A DNA stretch of 9,602 nt from positions 1 to 9,602 of the forward strand of contig JAUYFP010000009.1 of the NCBI GenBank assembly GCA_030690875.1. Reading direction: 5' to 3'. Below are positions 1 to 5,593 of this stretch, piece after piece (within the stretch, counting starts at the first letter, position 1; the number at the start of each line of letters is the position of its first letter). The DNA is from a bacterium (GTDB lineage: Bacteria; Patescibacteriota; Patescibacteriia; UBA1558; GWA2-36-10). The notes beneath the pieces are model-generated. The model saw only the letters and a program-made list of their open reading frames with translations. It was not told the DNA's origin and did no database searches. The position numbers and the translations under genes are program-made.

Positions 1-316
1 AGAGCCAACCCAATAATCCGGTTAGATGAGGATCTTGAGTATCCACCAAATCATAATTATTTTTTCTCATCAGCTTTTTGGCTAAAATCCAAGCTCGCCA
101 TAAAGACGAAAGTTTGTTGCCTACTCCATAAGCGAGACAATTATCTGCCAATGCATTACTGGAATTATCAGCCCAACCAAAAACAATAATATCCAAACGT
201 TTGAGATTTTTGGCATACTCTCTATGGCGAAAAAGCACATCACCACTACTACCGACTTTTAGAAGCCCGGCGTCAAAACTAATCATCAAAATTGATTTGT
301 CTGATAAATTGCTCAT
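1..316 (-). CDS. Glycosyltransferase family 4, N-terminal part (cut by window edge)
   Basis: The minus-strand frame is open from an ATG at 316 to the left edge and gives 105 residues with no stop, so the C-terminal part lies outside the window. The start MSNLSDKSILMISFDAGLL is a first beta strand of a GT-B fold. It is followed by HREYAKNLKRLDIIVFGW near residues 32-48 and by YDLVDTQDPHLTGLLGW near 88-104, the pattern of the acceptor-side domain of GT4 glycosyltransferases ('DlI.tQDP...G'). The EX7E donor motif would lie in the missing part. The enzyme would transfer a sugar from a nucleotide donor to a glycan or lipid carrier at the cytoplasmic side of the membrane. The ATG comes one base after the TAA of the radical SAM gene, so translational coupling is likely; the best Shine-Dalgarno-like AAAAGG is about 14 bases upstream, inside the preceding gene. 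GT4 membership is fairly sure; donor and acceptor are unknown. Confidence 0.8.
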   Translation of the reverse strand, partial: MSNLSDKSILMISFDAGLLKVGSSGDVLFRHREYAKNLKRLDIIVFGWADNSSNALADNCLAYGVGNKLSSLWRAWILAKKLMRKNNYDLVDTQDPHLTGLLGWL

Positions 317-317
317 A

Positions 318-1763
318 TTATTTGGACACATACCTTTTGGCTAATTTAAACTCCAAAGGAAAAGCAAAAAATCTCAGTTTCCATCTTATTTTGCATAAAA
401 CAACAAAAGCCAGCTTAACAAATTTCTGGGCTTTGACGCTAGAACCCATGGCGCTTTTAATGCTGTGCGCGCCAAATCTGACATAGGCCTCCATTGACTC
501 CACAAAATCCTTATGTTTCACCCAAGGAAAATTTTGAACCGTCAAATAATTCAATTCATTGGCAACCAACTCCGACCATTGCTCTAAATTTTCTGGCGCC
601 TTCCAACCGGAATTTAAGCATTCATCATAGAGCTCAGACCCGGGATAAGGACGAAAAGCTTGCGGACCTAAAATTTGCACTTGATCGCCCAGTTTAAGCA
701 AATCATCAATCAAATCAAGCGTCTCCATCATTTCTGACTTTTCTTCACCCGGCAAGCCAATCATAAATGAATACTGAGGAATAATACCATGACGCACGCA
801 CATTTTGGCGGAATTCAAAATATCTTCTGGGGATATAAACTTTTTTATTTTTTTCAAAATGCGCGGACAGCCAGACTCAGCGCCAAAAGATAATAAATAG
901 CAACCACTGGCTTTAAGCTTAGCCATAAACTCATCATCAATCATGCCTTCTCTAATATAATTAGCCCGCACAGTTGTTTCCCAGGGCATACACAAATTTT
1001 TTTCTAACATGCCATCAATAATTGCCTTAGCTCTATTAATATCCACAAAAAAGTTTTCATCCCAAAAGCGAAGTTTTTTGCCTTGAAAATATTTTTTACT
1101 CTTGATAATTTCTAAATCCTTCAACACTTGTTCCACTGTTCTGGGTCGCCATTTTAATTTTAAAATAGCATTAATACAAAAAGTGCATAAGTGCGGACAA
1201 CCACGGGAAGTCAAAGACGGAATATAAGCCAGATTATTTAATACTTCTTGATTAATCAAATTCCAATTAAACAAAGGCATCTTAGCCGGATCATGCAAAG
1301 GACGACTAGAATTAATTTTAATATTCTCCTGATCTTTATAAATAATTCCTTGAATGTCTGATAATTGCTTGCGGCTAATAATATCATAAAAGGTTTCTTC
1401 GCCTTCGCCTACGCAGACAATATCAATCAAAGGAGAATGAATACTCTGCTCTTTAAAAAAAGTCGGATGCGGTCCGCCCCAAACTATTGTGCAACGCGGA
1501 TTCACCTCTTTGATTAATTGGGAAATTTTTAAAGCATCAGGAATCTGGGTAGTCATTACGGAAATACCAGCGAAATCACAATCTTTGGCAGAAATTTTAA
1601 TTTTATCTAAATAATCTTTTTCCCTAACGCCGTCGATAATTTCTATTTCTTCTCCCTTACTATCCACAAAAGAAGCAATACTTAACAAAGCAACCGAAAC
1701 AGAACTGTCATAATTCTCTTTGGCAATATTGAAAGCTGGATTGATTAATAGTACTTTACTCAT
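318..1763 (-). CDS. B12-binding-domain radical SAM protein (BchE/HpnJ-like superfamily)
   Basis: This 481-residue protein has two domains. Residues 1-150 look like the cobalamin-binding Rossmann domain of this superfamily: MSKVLLINPAF, GISVMTTQ (66-73), IVWGGPHPTFF (93-103) and VCVGEGEETF (116-125). A DxHxxG motif for lower-ligand histidine binding is not seen, as in many members. Residues 180-400 are the radical SAM barrel with the 4Fe-4S cysteines C189, C193 and C196 in RGCPHLCTFC. SFGAESGCPRILKKI (292-306), MIGLPGE (334-340) and RPYPGSELYD (371-380) also fit the family. It would cleave S-adenosylmethionine to drive a radical reaction, possibly methylation or rearrangement; the substrate cannot be read from sequence. 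It sits between glycosyltransferase genes, so modification of a sugar, lipid carrier or surface lipid is plausible inference. The start is ATG at 1763, which lies in the target duplication of the adjacent inserted element, so its upstream leader is now element-derived. Confidence 0.9.
   Translation of the reverse strand: MSKVLLINPAFNIAKENYDSSVSVALLSIASFVDSKGEEIEIIDGVREKDYLDKIKISAKDCDFAGISVMTTQIPDALKISQLIKEVNPRCTIVWGGPHPTFFKEQSIHSPLIDIVCVGEGEETFYDIISRKQLSDIQGIIYKDQENIKINSSRPLHDPAKMPLFNWNLINQEVLNNLAYIPSLTSRGCPHLCTFCINAILKLKWRPRTVEQVLKDLEIIKSKKYFQGKKLRFWDENFFVDINRAKAIIDGMLEKNLCMPWETTVRANYIREGMIDDEFMAKLKASGCYLLSFGAESGCPRILKKIKKFISPEDILNSAKMCVRHGIIPQYSFMIGLPGEEKSEMMETLDLIDDLLKLGDQVQILGPQAFRPYPGSELYDECLNSGWKAPENLEQWSELVANELNYLTVQNFPWVKHKDFVESMEAYVRFGAHSIKSAMGSSVKAQKFVKLAFVVLCKIRWKLRFFAFPLEFKLAKRYVSK
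1758..1763. repeat. Target-site duplication, left copy (ACTCAT)
   Basis: ACTCAT directly abuts the left inverted repeat and is repeated exactly at 1919-1924. On the minus strand it reads ATGAGT, the first two codons (Met-Ser) of the radical SAM gene, so this copy serves as the present start. Confidence 0.85.
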
Positions 1764-1776
1764 CCCGTTAGAAATT
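1764..1776 (+). repeat. Terminal inverted repeat, left arm
   Basis: CCCGTTAGAAATT is the exact reverse complement of 1906-1918 and touches the ACTCAT direct repeat on its outer side. Because it abuts the radical SAM start codon, read on the minus strand it ends in CTAACGGG directly before ATG. Confidence 0.9.
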
Positions 1777-1864
1777 TACCTTATTAAAACCAAGGTGAAA
1801 TAAATATATTAACTTATTCTCTATACTTATCTTTATCTTCGTTATGGAAAAAATTAATTTGATT

Positions 1865-1875
1865 ATTATATTATA
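1865..1875 (-). promoter_or_regulatory. Possible -10 elements inside the inserted element
   Basis: On the minus strand, two overlapping TATAAT hexamers occur (1875-1870 and 1870-1865) about 100 bases before the radical SAM start. No good -35 box lies at 16-18 bases; the best is TTAATT at 1893-1888. In such AT-rich DNA, TATAAT can arise by chance, so this is only a candidate outward promoter that could replace operon transcription disturbed by the insertion. Confidence 0.25.
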
Positions 1876-1905
1876 CATAAATATCTAAATTAATGCTTTT
1901 TTGTG

Positions 1906-1918
1906 AATTTCTAACGGG
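1906..1918 (-). repeat. Terminal inverted repeat, right arm
   Basis: AATTTCTAACGGG is the exact reverse complement of 1764-1776. Further inward the arms continue with one mismatch and then two matching pairs (1778-1779 with 1904-1903), which suggests a real transposon end longer than 13 bases. Confidence 0.9.
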
Positions 1919-1924
1919 ACTCAT
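1919..1924. repeat. Target-site duplication, right copy (ACTCAT)
   Basis: This is the second copy of ACTCAT, abutting the right inverted repeat. On the minus strand it is an orphan ATGAGT one base after the TAG stop of the upstream glycosyltransferase gene. It is probably the position of the original radical SAM start, now cut off from its coding sequence by the element. Confidence 0.85.
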
Positions 1925-1925
1925 T

Positions 1926-3080
1926 CTAGGTCTCTTTTAATAATTTAACTGTTTCACTTATAATGTTATCCCAATTAAACTTAGGTAAAACTTTTGTGGC
2001 CTCATTAGCCAAATTAGTAGCCAAACGTTCGTCGCTTAACATTTTTATAACTGCGTCTATTAATTCTGCTTGATTATTATAGCTAATTAACAGACCATTT
2101 TTATTATTTTCAATAACTTCCGGATTGCCACCAACATCAGTGGTAATAATCGGCGCGCCGGCTTTGATGGCTTCTAATAATGTATGCGACAAACCTTCAT
2201 AATTGGTGTTAAGAATAAATAAATTTGCGGCCTTAAAATAATTAATTACTTCGCTGTGCTTAATTATACCTAGAAAATAAACATTACTAGCTAGCCCTAA
2301 TTTATCCGCTAAATTTTTTAAATTTTCCATTTCCGGACCATCACCTAAAATAAGAAAATTGACATCGCCAATTTTTTGCCTAATATTAGGCAAAGATTTA
2401 ATAATACCATCAATTCCTTTCCAAGAAGTAAGCCGGCAAGCACTAACAATTAATTTGGCATTTTGGCCATACTGCTTTTTAATTTGCTCCACTTTATCCA
2501 AATCAACAGTATTGTCTTTGATAAAATCTATGGAATTATAAATAATCTTTATTTTGTTTTTATCAACGCCAATTTTTTGAGCGACCATAGCCATAAAATG
2601 GCTGACGGCAATAACCTTATTTGCGCTAACTAAAATCTTCTGTCGCCTCTTTTTTAGTCTGGCAATCTTGCTGTTATAAACTTTGTCCTGAAAATCAATA
2701 ATATAATCCTGCGTCCAACCACGAGCCACAGCCATTTCCCAAGCGCCATCGCCAGCAAAACGCACAATATATTTTTTACCAGTAATTTTTTTGATTAAAT
2801 AGGCAAAATAGCCGACGCTATAAGTATCGGTAACATAAACCAAATCTGCCTGGCGTGACAATTTAAACATCTGCCACAAATATTGCCAACGGCTAAAAAA
2901 CTTACTTTTTACAATCCTAAATATTTCGTCAGTGTCACCGGAATGCTCTTTAACACTGGAATAGGTAATTATCTGTATGTTAAAACCCTTCTCTTTTAAA
3001 GAATTAGCCAAAGCCTCTAAAATTGTAGCCGGACCTCCTATGTCCGGTGGATATATTCCAGTTGCAATTAATACTTTCAT
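1926..3080 (-). CDS. Glycosyltransferase family 4 (GT-B fold)
   Basis: This 384-residue protein has the normal length for GT4. The N-terminal acceptor domain begins MKVLIATGIYPPDIGGPATI with the GGPA glycine loop at 15-18, and IVRFAGDGAWE (105-115) fits the family. The C-terminal donor domain has ACRLTSWKGIDGII (214-227, with the basic R/K pair that contacts the nucleotide diphosphate), FLILGDGPEMENL (242-254) and the EX7E motif in EGLSHTLLE (E295 and E303), then ITTDVGGNPEVIENNKNGLL. It would be a retaining transferase of an unknown sugar onto a growing glycan at the cytoplasmic membrane face. Start ATG is 3 bases after the TAA of the preceding gene, with AGAGGG about 8 bases upstream as a good ribosome site. 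The gene ends in TAG, followed within two bases by the inserted element's target duplication. Confidence 0.92.
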   Translation of the reverse strand: MKVLIATGIYPPDIGGPATILEALANSLKEKGFNIQIITYSSVKEHSGDTDEIFRIVKSKFFSRWQYLWQMFKLSRQADLVYVTDTYSVGYFAYLIKKITGKKYIVRFAGDGAWEMAVARGWTQDYIIDFQDKVYNSKIARLKKRRQKILVSANKVIAVSHFMAMVAQKIGVDKNKIKIIYNSIDFIKDNTVDLDKVEQIKKQYGQNAKLIVSACRLTSWKGIDGIIKSLPNIRQKIGDVNFLILGDGPEMENLKNLADKLGLASNVYFLGIIKHSEVINYFKAANLFILNTNYEGLSHTLLEAIKAGAPIITTDVGGNPEVIENNKNGLLISYNNQAELIDAVIKMLSDERLATNLANEATKVLPKFNWDNIISETVKLLKET

Positions 3081-3083
3081 AAG

Positions 3084-4244
3084 TTATCCCTCTACCATTT
3101 TATTAAACATCTGTTTCATTTGTTGGGCGATAATATCCCAAGAATATTTTTTTATTATTAAATCTTTTCCTTGACTAGCAAGTTTATTATAAAGCTCTTT
3201 GTCTTTAAGCAATTTCTCAATAGCCAAAGCAATATTCGCTGGATTTGGTGTTTCACAAAATAATCCGCTTTCTCCATCAACTAAAAAATCTGGAATATTA
3301 CCACTAGTAGCGATAATCGGCGCGCCTAAGGCCATAGCTTCCAAAAAATAACTGCCAAAGCCCTCAACAACAGATGGGCCACAAAAAATATCCGCCATTT
3401 CTATGTAAGAAGCTAATTCTTTATAATCAGCATAAGCTATAAATAAAACCTTATCTTCCACACCTTGCTCTCTGACTAATTGTCTTAGGTTTTTTTCATT
3501 CAATTCAGCGCCTAAAATAACCAGTTTAGCGGCTATGCCTATTTTATAAACCAGAAAATTCATCGCCTTTATCAGATCGATTGCGCTATTTTCTAAAACC
3601 GCAGTGGCAACAGTAATAATTACCATTTCATCAGTGGAAATGCCTAACTCTTTTTTTATTTCTTGCTTAAGCTCACTGTTTAAACTATTTTTATAAATAT
3701 TCAAATCAATACCCTCTGGCAATAAAATTATCTCGCCATGATTGCCTAGACCACGCGAATATTTGCCAAGCCGTTTACTAATTGCCTGTGTCAATTTTGG
3801 CTGACAATAAATTTGTTTGTATAAAGGATTGAAAAAACGAATATACTTCTCGATAGAATTTTTACTCGCCCGGCTATAAAGAGTGAAAAGATAAGGCGTC
3901 TTTGTTTTATATTTAAAAAACAAAGCGGCCAGTCCGGCGTAATAGCTACCGATACTCCAAACGAAATCAAATTTAATATTTTTATGCAATATTAAAGCAT
4001 AAGAAGCGGCTCGAAAGGGATAAAGATATTTGTCCAATTTTTTGCCCTGGCCCAGCCGGCGAACATTAATATTAGCGATTTTTTCCTCATTAAGCTCCTC
4101 TGCCTTAAATTTATTAGTGACCAGATAATACTCATTTTCCGGCAAACGATCAGTGATTTCTTTTATAGATAACCCAAAACCACTAAAAGGCTGGTAAACA
4201 GCGGAAAAAATTAATATCTTCTTTTCTCGTTCTGCAACAGACAT
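3084..4244 (-). CDS. Glycosyltransferase family 4, first gene of the minus-strand operon
   Basis: This protein has 386 residues. The N-terminal half has ILIFSAVYQPFSGFGLSIKEI (10-30) with a glycine loop near 22-24 and FVWSIGSYYAGLAALFF (94-110). The donor half has KLVILGAELNEKNL (240-253), EMADIFCGPSVVEGFGSYFLEAMALGAPIIATSGNIPDFLVDGESGLF with the EX7E pair E294 and E302, and a C-terminal helix crossing back. An oddity is that the usual 'R/S-L-...-KG' strand is TVATAVLENSAIDLIKAM (211-228), so the basic residues that normally hold the donor diphosphate are not in their usual place; donor binding may differ. The start ATG has AAGG about 11 bases upstream. It leads the operon and is preceded by a strong promoter and a structured leader of about 90 bases. 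Family assignment is secure; substrate is unknown. Confidence 0.9.
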   Translation of the reverse strand: MSVAEREKKILIFSAVYQPFSGFGLSIKEITDRLPENEYYLVTNKFKAEELNEEKIANINVRRLGQGKKLDKYLYPFRAASYALILHKNIKFDFVWSIGSYYAGLAALFFKYKTKTPYLFTLYSRASKNSIEKYIRFFNPLYKQIYCQPKLTQAISKRLGKYSRGLGNHGEIILLPEGIDLNIYKNSLNSELKQEIKKELGISTDEMVIITVATAVLENSAIDLIKAMNFLVYKIGIAAKLVILGAELNEKNLRQLVREQGVEDKVLFIAYADYKELASYIEMADIFCGPSVVEGFGSYFLEAMALGAPIIATSGNIPDFLVDGESGLFCETPNPANIALAIEKLLKDKELYNKLASQGKDLIIKKYSWDIIAQQMKQMFNKMVEG

Positions 4245-4268
4245 ATAAACCGGCCTTAAATTTATAAT

Positions 4269-4307
4269 CTTTGGCTAAGTCCAGCTAAAAATAGCGCCAA
4301 AGCGCAT
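4269..4307 (-). promoter_or_regulatory. Structured 5' leader with a possible 10-codon uORF
   Basis: In the minus transcript leader, CTTTGGC (4302-4296) pairs perfectly with GCCAAAG (4275-4269), and GCTA-TTTT-TAGC (4295-4284) can stack inside. The same stretch carries ATG at 4307 with AGGG 8 bases before it, encoding MRFGAIFSWT and a TAG at 4277-4275. Folding of the helix and translation of the uORF would exclude each other, as in attenuation. No known riboswitch class is recognised. Function is inferred only. Confidence 0.35.
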
Positions 4308-4318
4308 AACTAAGACCC

Positions 4319-4347
4319 TTGCTTTTAATTGTTTAATTCTATAAAAT
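4319..4347 (+). promoter_or_regulatory. Candidate promoter of the plus-strand glycosyltransferase gene
   Basis: TTGCTT (4319-4324), a 17-base spacer, and TAAAAT (4342-4347) form a moderate sigma-70 match, with a start expected near 4354. Its -10 overlaps the -10 of the minus promoter by two bases, so the two could compete for RNA polymerase. The -35 is poor; the promoter is needed because the gene has no co-directional upstream neighbour. Confidence 0.45.
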
Positions 4348-4374
4348 TATAACAGGATTTATCAAATAAATCAA
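4346..4374 (-). promoter_or_regulatory. Sigma-70-type promoter of the minus-strand glycosyltransferase operon
   Basis: On the minus strand the -35 box TTGATT (4374-4369) and the -10 box TATAAT (4351-4346) are separated by exactly 17 bases. TG one base before the -10 makes it an extended -10. The expected transcription start is near 4339, about 95 bases before the ATG at 4244. This is the best promoter match in the window and would drive genes 3084-4244, 1926-3080 and, at least before the insertion, the radical SAM and third transferase genes. Confidence 0.7.
4356..4372. promoter_or_regulatory. Operator-like 7-3-7 dyad in the divergent promoter region
   Basis: GATTTAT-CAA-ATAAATC is a perfect 7-base inverted repeat with a 3-base centre. 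It covers most of the spacer and part of the -35 box of the minus promoter and lies at the expected start of the plus transcript, where a dimeric regulator could affect both directions. AT-rich background makes chance possible, and no regulator gene is present. Confidence 0.35.
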
Positions 4375-4385
4375 TTAGTAGATAA

Positions 4386-4397
4386 GCTAATATTAGC
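4386..4397. promoter_or_regulatory. Perfect 12-base palindrome before the plus-strand gene
   Basis: GCTAATATTAGC is a perfect palindrome ending 11 bases before the ATG at 4409, where a ribosome site would be expected. In RNA it can only form a weak 4-base stem. It may be an operator half of the divergent control region or chance. Confidence 0.25.
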
Positions 4398-4408
4398 CAA
4401 AAAATAAA

Positions 4409-5593
4409 ATGGAAAATAAGCTAAAAAGCAAAAAAATCCTCTATATTATAACCCAAACCCAGTGGGGCGGAGCGCAAAAATATATTTTGGATCTGGCTCA
4501 GTATTTTGGCCAAGCTAATGAAGTTCATATTGCTTATGGAGAAATAAAAAATCCTGACCCTTACTTTTTATCCGAATGCCAAAAATTAAATATCAAAACC
4601 ATCGCCATACCCTATTTAATAAGAAATATTGACTTGGGCAAAGATTACTTGGCTATTATTGAAATCGCTAAATTATTAAACAAGGAAAACTACGACCTAA
4701 TTCATTTAAACAGCTCCAAGATGGGATTGCTAGGCAGTTTAGCAGCTAAATATTACGCCCTTAATCTCTTAAATACAAAAGTTAGAATTGTCTATACGGC
4801 GCATGGTTTTGTTTTCAACGAGCCATTGTCAAAACTAAGAAAAAAAATATATAAAATTTCCGAAACTATATCAACCAGCATTCAAAATGCTGTCATCGCC
4901 GTATCGGAAGCTGACCGACAAAGCGCTATTAAACATAAAATTACTAGCGAGCGTAAAATATTTACCATTCACAACGGTCTAGACTTTGACAAATATAACT
5001 TTTACGAAAAAGAAAAAGCTTTGACAGAGCTAGGACTTGATAAAAATAAAAAATACTTCGGCACTATTGCTGGTTTTTATGAAACTAAAGGCTATACTTA
5101 TTTAATAGATGCCATAAAAGAATTAAAAAATAATCAGTGGCCAGAATTTACCAAATATTTTTGGATATTTATGGGAGATGGCCCGATAAAAGAAAAAATA
5201 AGCAAACAAATACTGGAAGCTGGTTTAGAAGATAAAATAAAAATTATTGATTCACAAAATGATGCTTTTAAATATCTCAAAGCTTTTGAAATTTTTATAC
5301 TCCCTTCAGTTAAAGAGGGACTACCTTATACTATATTAGAAGCTGGTTTAGCCCAAGTACCAGTCATTACTACTCATGTAGGCGGCATACCGGAAATAAT
5401 TACTGACCAAAAAAATGGCATTTTAGTTGCTCCGGCTAATCCTCTAGCTCTGGCTGAGGCAATCAAAAAACTAGCTGAGGATAATCAGCTAGCTAAAATA
5501 TTGGCCCAAAGTAATTATGAAAATATAAAAAATAATTTTTCTCTGGAAAAAACTATTCAGAAAACAGAGGAACTATATTTAAAACTATTTTAA
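4409..5593 (+). CDS. Glycosyltransferase family 4 (GT-B fold), plus strand
   Basis: This 394-residue protein opens with ILYIITQTQWGGAQKYILDLA (10-30), the classic GGAQ/GGAE loop of GT4 enzymes. It continues with LIHLNSSKMGLLGSLAA (97-113), VYTAHGFVFNE (128-138, with the conserved histidine region), AVSEADR (164-170) and IHNGLDF (187-193). The donor domain has GTIAGFYETKGYTYLIDAI (218-236), IFMGDGPIKEKI (253-264) and EX7E in EGLPYTILE (E303 and E311), then VPVITTHVGGIPEIITDQKNGILV. The order resembles the WaaG/CapM-like group of lipid-linked or exopolysaccharide transferases; the exact sugar is not readable. The ATG has no clear Shine-Dalgarno sequence, only an A-rich stretch. It is the only plus-strand gene, divergent from the left operon and convergent with the right one; its TAA shares bases with the opposing stop. 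Confidence 0.93.
   Translation: MENKLKSKKILYIITQTQWGGAQKYILDLAQYFGQANEVHIAYGEIKNPDPYFLSECQKLNIKTIAIPYLIRNIDLGKDYLAIIEIAKLLNKENYDLIHLNSSKMGLLGSLAAKYYALNLLNTKVRIVYTAHGFVFNEPLSKLRKKIYKISETISTSIQNAVIAVSEADRQSAIKHKITSERKIFTIHNGLDFDKYNFYEKEKALTELGLDKNKKYFGTIAGFYETKGYTYLIDAIKELKNNQWPEFTKYFWIFMGDGPIKEKISKQILEAGLEDKIKIIDSQNDAFKYLKAFEIFILPSVKEGLPYTILEAGLAQVPVITTHVGGIPEIITDQKNGILVAPANPLALAEAIKKLAEDNQLAKILAQSNYENIKNNFSLEKTIQKTEELYLKLF

Larger units (their letters stand above)
1764..1918. mobile_element. MITE-like non-coding insertion element, 155 bp
   Basis: The element fills almost the whole gap between two operon genes. Its ends are perfect 13-base inverted repeats (CCCGTTAGAAATT at 1764-1776, AATTTCTAACGGG at 1906-1918). 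Reading inward from each end, 15 of 17 bases agree. The flanks carry an exact direct repeat, ACTCAT, at 1758-1763 and 1919-1924, as expected of a 6-base target duplication. The interior is very AT-rich and holds no credible reading frame, so it would need a transposase supplied elsewhere. Removing 155 bases plus one ACTCAT joins the TAG of the upstream gene to ATGAGT with one base between, matching the 1-base gap at the next junction of the operon. The transposase family cannot be named from the termini alone. An RNA-level hairpin element is the alternative, but it would not explain the direct repeats. Confidence 0.85.

Noticed and set aside
292..697. Two short plus-strand frames (292-486 and 494-697)
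   Set aside because: Both lie opposite the radical SAM coding sequence and show no domain-like sequence; they are chance open frames.
2359..3174. Two short plus-strand frames (2359-2541 and 2977-3174)
   Set aside because: They are antisense to glycosyltransferase genes with clear motifs and have no independent support.
4291..4304. GCGC-TTTG-GCGC followed by TATTTTT on the minus strand as a leader terminator
   Set aside because: The stem has only four pairs and the U run is interrupted, and the competing 7-base helix uses the same bases; too weak to call as a terminator.
5528..5575. Minus-strand hairpin CTCTG...CAGAG followed by an A/T-rich run as a terminator for the right-hand operon
   Set aside because: The stem has five pairs with a long loop and is followed first by A residues, so it does not fit an intrinsic terminator.
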